60,000 nucleotides of DNA from Selaginella moellendorffii (lineage: Eukaryota > Streptophyta > Lycopodiopsida > Selaginellales > Selaginellaceae): contig NW_003314338.1 in assembly GCF_000143415.4 (NCBI RefSeq), positions 138,501-198,500 on the forward strand, read 5' to 3'. This document shows, one piece after another, positions 56,401 through 60,000 of the stretch. A model generated the notes under the pieces. The model was not told the DNA's origin. It ran no database searches and worked only from the letters and a program-made list of their open reading frames with translations. The position numbers and the translations under genes are program-made. How positions within the stretch are numbered: the first letter of the stretch is position 1; each line of letters begins with the position of its first letter.

Positions 56401-59400
56401 ATTGAAGAAGCTAAAGTCCTATGGGCGCAAGGTCAGCGTGAATTGGCAGTAAGTCTTGTGAAGTACTTGTTAACGTATATTGGTTCGACGGACTCCATGG
56501 CTTTGTATTGTCTTGCTGGAAAGTGGCTTGCACAAACAAGATCCGCAAGGTACCAACGTGCCCGAAATTATTTTGTCCATAACAAATTTTCGTTGCAGCT
56601 CTCATGTAATCCTTGAGTCTTATCTTGAGAAAGCTGTCATCATTGCTGAGACTAGATCTACGAGTTCTGGTAGTAGCGATTTCATGAAACGGAGAAGTAA
56701 AACACATTTCCACCTGGCCCATTTTGCTAATGCTCTTCATCGAAGTTATGAAGATCGACTTGGCTCTACCGAGTGGCAAACTGAATTACAGCTGAGAAAT
56801 ATGAAGGTATGATGAACTTGCAAAGACTTTTTGTCACATCATCTGTGTTCTTTAGATGAAGGAGTATGAGGCACTGGTGAGAAAAGCCAAAGAATCAAAA
56901 GTAAGCACTCTTTTATTTGGCTGTAATAACTTTTTGGTTTTTGAAAGGATGATACGCATGGTTACTCTCTTAAGGCGCTGGAAGTTCAGAAGGAGCTTAA
57001 ACTGGAAAGTGTAGAGTGGACCAAGATGCATGTGAGTTATAGCTCAATACACTTGCTCCTGCCTGACAATGATGTCTGCAGGGCGACATGGCACGTGTGC
57101 TTAGAACTTGCCTCAAGTCCTACAGGAGTTGCTTACTCTCAAGTGACAAGTATGATATGAGAGTGGTAAGCTAAACTCGTAATATTGGCCTAGTTTTAAT
57201 CTACTTCGATAGGTCTTTCGGTTGGTTTCTCTTTGGTTTGGGAACGTCGAGAACAAAACTGTTATAAATGACATGATCGAGACTGTGCATAAGGTAAGTT
57301 CAGTTGTGCTGCAAATTAGGGGGACTTCTAGTTGGCACACATCACATTGGCAGGTACCGTCGTTTAAGTTCCTTCCGCTGGTTTATCAAATAGCATCCAG
57401 AATGGGTGCCATAAAAACGGCAAACGATTTTCAGGTATGTTTTTCAGTCCTGAATCTTGAGACTGTGACTTGTCGTTTCGCAGTTTGCTGTGGCCTCACT
57501 TGTGAAGAAGATGGCGATTGAGCATCCGTACCACTCACTCTACCAGGTACTGTGCTTCTACCAAGCTATGTGCCTTCTAATGTGGATTTACAACTTTAGT
57601 TACTGGCGCTGGCCAATGGGGATCGAATCAAGGAAAACCAGAAGAGGAAAAACGCTTTCGTTATTGACCTAGAGAAAAAACGTGCAGCAGAGGAGCTACT
57701 GAAGGAGCTAACTAATCGCCATTCTAATTTGATCATGCAGGTAATTAATTATTACATCACAATTCAGGACGTGGTTCCTTTGTTATTTAGGTGCGAGATA
57801 TGGTTGAGGTGTATATCAAACTGGCCGAGCTGGAGGTCTCACAGCAAGTAATTGCCGTGTGCAGCGTTGGCCTACTTTGTAGCTAATTTTTCTTTACTTT
57901 GTTTTTTTGCAGGACTGCCTTAAGCCAGTACCCTATCCAAGGGATATTCGTAGTGTGCGACGACTTAATCTGGTAAATACTAGAAGTTATCCTTCAATAT
58001 TTCCTTCAATTGAAATTTATACAGGTCCCCGTTTTGACTGCGAACATTCCAGTAGATCGCAATTGTGACTACTCTGGTAAAAATCTCCCATATTTCGATG
58101 GATTCGAGGGAAGCATTACGTAAGATTAACTTGGTCTTGCTTTCATACTAACTAAAAGCGCAAAACATTTCAGTGTAATGAGAGGCGTTAATGTTCCAAA
58201 AGTTGTGCTGTGCCGCGGATCGGACGGCCAAAAGTATCGCCAGTTAGCCAAATCTGGGGGTGATGATCTCCGTCAAGATGCGGTCTGTAGTCTCTAAGAC
58301 CTTGGAGAGATAATAACATCGATTTTCAGGTGATGGAGCAACTTTTTGGTCTTGTCAACACACTCTTAAAGGATCATTCAGAAACTCGTATCAGATGTCT
58401 TCAAATACGAACATACAAGGTACAACTAGCAGTTTTCATATGATCCCGTTTCTTACTTTCGAAAACTCAGGTTGTTCCGTTCACTCCGAGTGCTGGTGCT
58501 CTGGAATGGGTGAATGGGACCATTCCACTCGGACAGTATTTGCTGGGAAGGTAAGAATTAGTATGAGATCTTCTGGTTTGCTCAGAGAAGGAAAATTGTT
58601 TAGTTCTAAAGTACCAGGAGCACACACTCGCTACAGCGTTGCAGATTGGACGTTTGCGGAGTGCCGAGAGCATATAGTCAAGGTATGTGTGACGCCCGGC
58701 GAGCTATCCATTGTTCACCGTTTGTTGGTTAGGAATCCAACAAAAGCGCGGCCTTCCAGACCGTGTGCAAAAACTTTAGGTGAGACTATGAGATTTATTC
58801 TGCCAGGTGGTTGTAAGTTGTGTCTGCTAGGCCTGTTTTCCGCTACTTCTTCCGAGAGAACTTCTCTCGAGCTGCAGACTGGTTTGAAAAGCGGCTGAAC
58901 TATACGCGAAGTGTGGCAGCTTCTTCAATGGTGAGAAATTTCTCATTTGTTGTGCTTGTTCTCTGCTGATCACGTCTTTAATTTCAGGTTGGCTACGTTG
59001 TGGGACTGGGAGACCGCCATTCGATGAACATTTTGATTGATCAGGCTAATGCTGATGTCGTCCATATCGATCTAGGGGTGGCGTTTGACCAAGGATTGAT
59101 GCTTAAGACACCAGAAACGGTAGCTGATTGCTTGCTGTGCCGTAGCTGACTTGGGATACCTCCAGATTCCGTTTAGACTCACACGGGACGTTATCGATGG
59201 TATGGGTGTCACGGGTGTGGAGGGAGTGTTCAGGAGATGTTGTGAAGCGACGCTTTCCGTCTTGCGAGCGAACAAGGAAGCGTTGCTCACCATTATCGAG
59301 GTAAGTGCTACGAAGTAAGGCGGAAGAAAGTTTGCTAAGGTTGCTATGCAGGTGTTCATACACGATCCTTTGTACAGATGGGCCTTGTCACCCCTCAAGG

Positions 59401-59725
59401 CGCTGCAGAGACAAGAGGTATACATCATCTTTATAATGCTTCTCTAATTTCCATTCAGGGAGCCGAGTATGCGGATGTGGAGGACCCTGATAAAGTGGAG
59501 GGAAACAAAGATGCGACACGGGCACTAATGCGCGTTAAACAAAAGCTTGATGGCTATCGTGATGGCGAGAACCGTACAGTCGAGGGTCAGGTAATAAAGG
59601 ATTGGCATTGCTCTCTTTTTCTTTCTTTAAGAACTGTCCCATTACAGGTCCAGCAGCTGGTCCAAGATGCACAAGATCCAGAGAACCTGTGCCTTTTGTT
59701 TCCTGGTTGGGCCGCTTGGCTGTGA
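47414..59725 (+). CDS. ATM: ATM serine/threonine kinase (DNA double-strand-break checkpoint)
   Basis: A very long multi-exon gene with introns mostly 45-60 nt. N-terminus [24 protein letters not shown], followed by helical-repeat exons ([21 protein letters not shown]). FAT region from about 54.9 kb ([21 protein letters not shown]). PI3K-like kinase domain from about 57.9 kb: [31 protein letters not shown]...[29 protein letters not shown]. The catalytic loop [13 protein letters not shown] (59006-59040) and metal-binding DLG (59069-59077) are intact. Near the end are [19 protein letters not shown] and [18 protein letters not shown]. The FATC end [25 protein letters not shown] (exon from 59648) is characteristic of ATM rather than ATR or TOR. 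ATM phosphorylates repair and cell-cycle targets after DNA breaks. The start at 47414 is preferred over an in-frame Met at 47336, which lies in the TATA box. I did not resolve every exon. Confidence 0.92.
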
Positions 59726-59797
59726 TGCTGCAAGCTTCTTTCACAGATGCAAGGTGCTGTGTTTTGAAGCTATACGAGGTTCAGCTGTTTGAGGAAA

Positions 59798-60000
59798 CTA
59801 GACAGGCAGCTTGGCGATGTATTCTGGCAGTCCCATTTGCTCCAGAGGAACGCCGAACTCGGCCAGCTTGGATTGAAAAGCTTTGACAACGCTGTTGTGG
59901 GCCTGAAGGCACAGATATGTACGACGAAAATGATCAGAGAGCGCCAGTCTGAACTGCGAATCTTTACTTTGGTGACCCTCCCGAGCTCGTAATAAAGCCG
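59798..60000 (-). CDS. 3' end of an unidentified gene (partial, minus)
   Basis: The minus strand is open from the window edge to a TAG at 59798-59800 and reads about 66 residues ending GVPLEQMGLPEYIAKLPV. It is helical, mixed-charge and without compositional bias (for example DHFRRTYLCLQAHNSVVKAF). It looks like a real C-terminal exon, convergent with ATM and 72 nt from its stop. The family was not recognised. An opposite-strand ORF in the same interval looks like its shadow. Confidence 0.45.
   Translation of the reverse strand, partial: ALLRAREGHQSKDSQFRLALSDHFRRTYLCLQAHNSVVKAFQSKLAEFGVPLEQMGLPEYIAKLPV

Overview
This window is nuclear DNA of a land plant. The six protein-coding genes are plant-type, with many introns of only about 45-60 nt, next to dense retrotransposons. 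That combination fits a lycophyte such as Selaginella moellendorffii. The species is inferred from style, not from any database match.

Positions 1 to about 36.65 kb are almost entirely transposable elements, nested several layers deep. Family A is a large non-coding LTR element (LARD-like) with LTRs of about 1.1-1.8 kb, an initiator-Met-tRNA-type primer site and about 4.1-4.2 kb of interior without long ORFs. It occurs as a minus copy (1127-4989, rearranged), a plus copy (5061-11353, 3' LTR truncated), a minus LTR (11354-12869), a minus full copy (19379-36214) and a plus solo LTR (23805-25619). Family B is a second non-coding LTR element (20872-29999, minus). The nesting order can be read from target-site duplications. 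A Ty3/gypsy chromodomain retrotransposon (about 13776-36649) was split inside its chromodomain by a family A element (TSD TGAGG). That element's 3' LTR was split by family B (TSD ATCTC). Family B's interior was then hit by another family A element, now a solo LTR (TSD CTCTC). The gypsy gag region also carries a TIR element (14007-15405) and a LINE fragment (about 15406-16720).

Positions 37 to 60 kb are a compact gene island: an ArfGAP of the AGD8/9/10 type (minus), a plant membrane/secretory protein of unknown function (plus), a P-class PPR protein (minus), the retromer subunit VPS26 (minus), a group I WRKY factor (plus), the checkpoint kinase ATM (plus, complete to its FATC end) and the 3' end of an unidentified minus-strand gene at the right edge. 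Spacing is tight: 74 bp between the divergent ArfGAP and membrane-protein start codons, 44 bp between the VPS26 stop and the PPR start, and about 155 bp between WRKY and ATM.

The most notable signals are: (i) a hairpin about 20 nt inside the 3' LTR of both non-coding families, with compensatory stem changes and an invariant loop; (ii) a duplicated, antisense piece of the ArfGAP 3' end that supplies the C-terminal tail of the PPR protein; (iii) the four-layer insertion stack; (iv) a 12-bp perfect inverted repeat and a G-box/ABRE-like array in the family B LTR.
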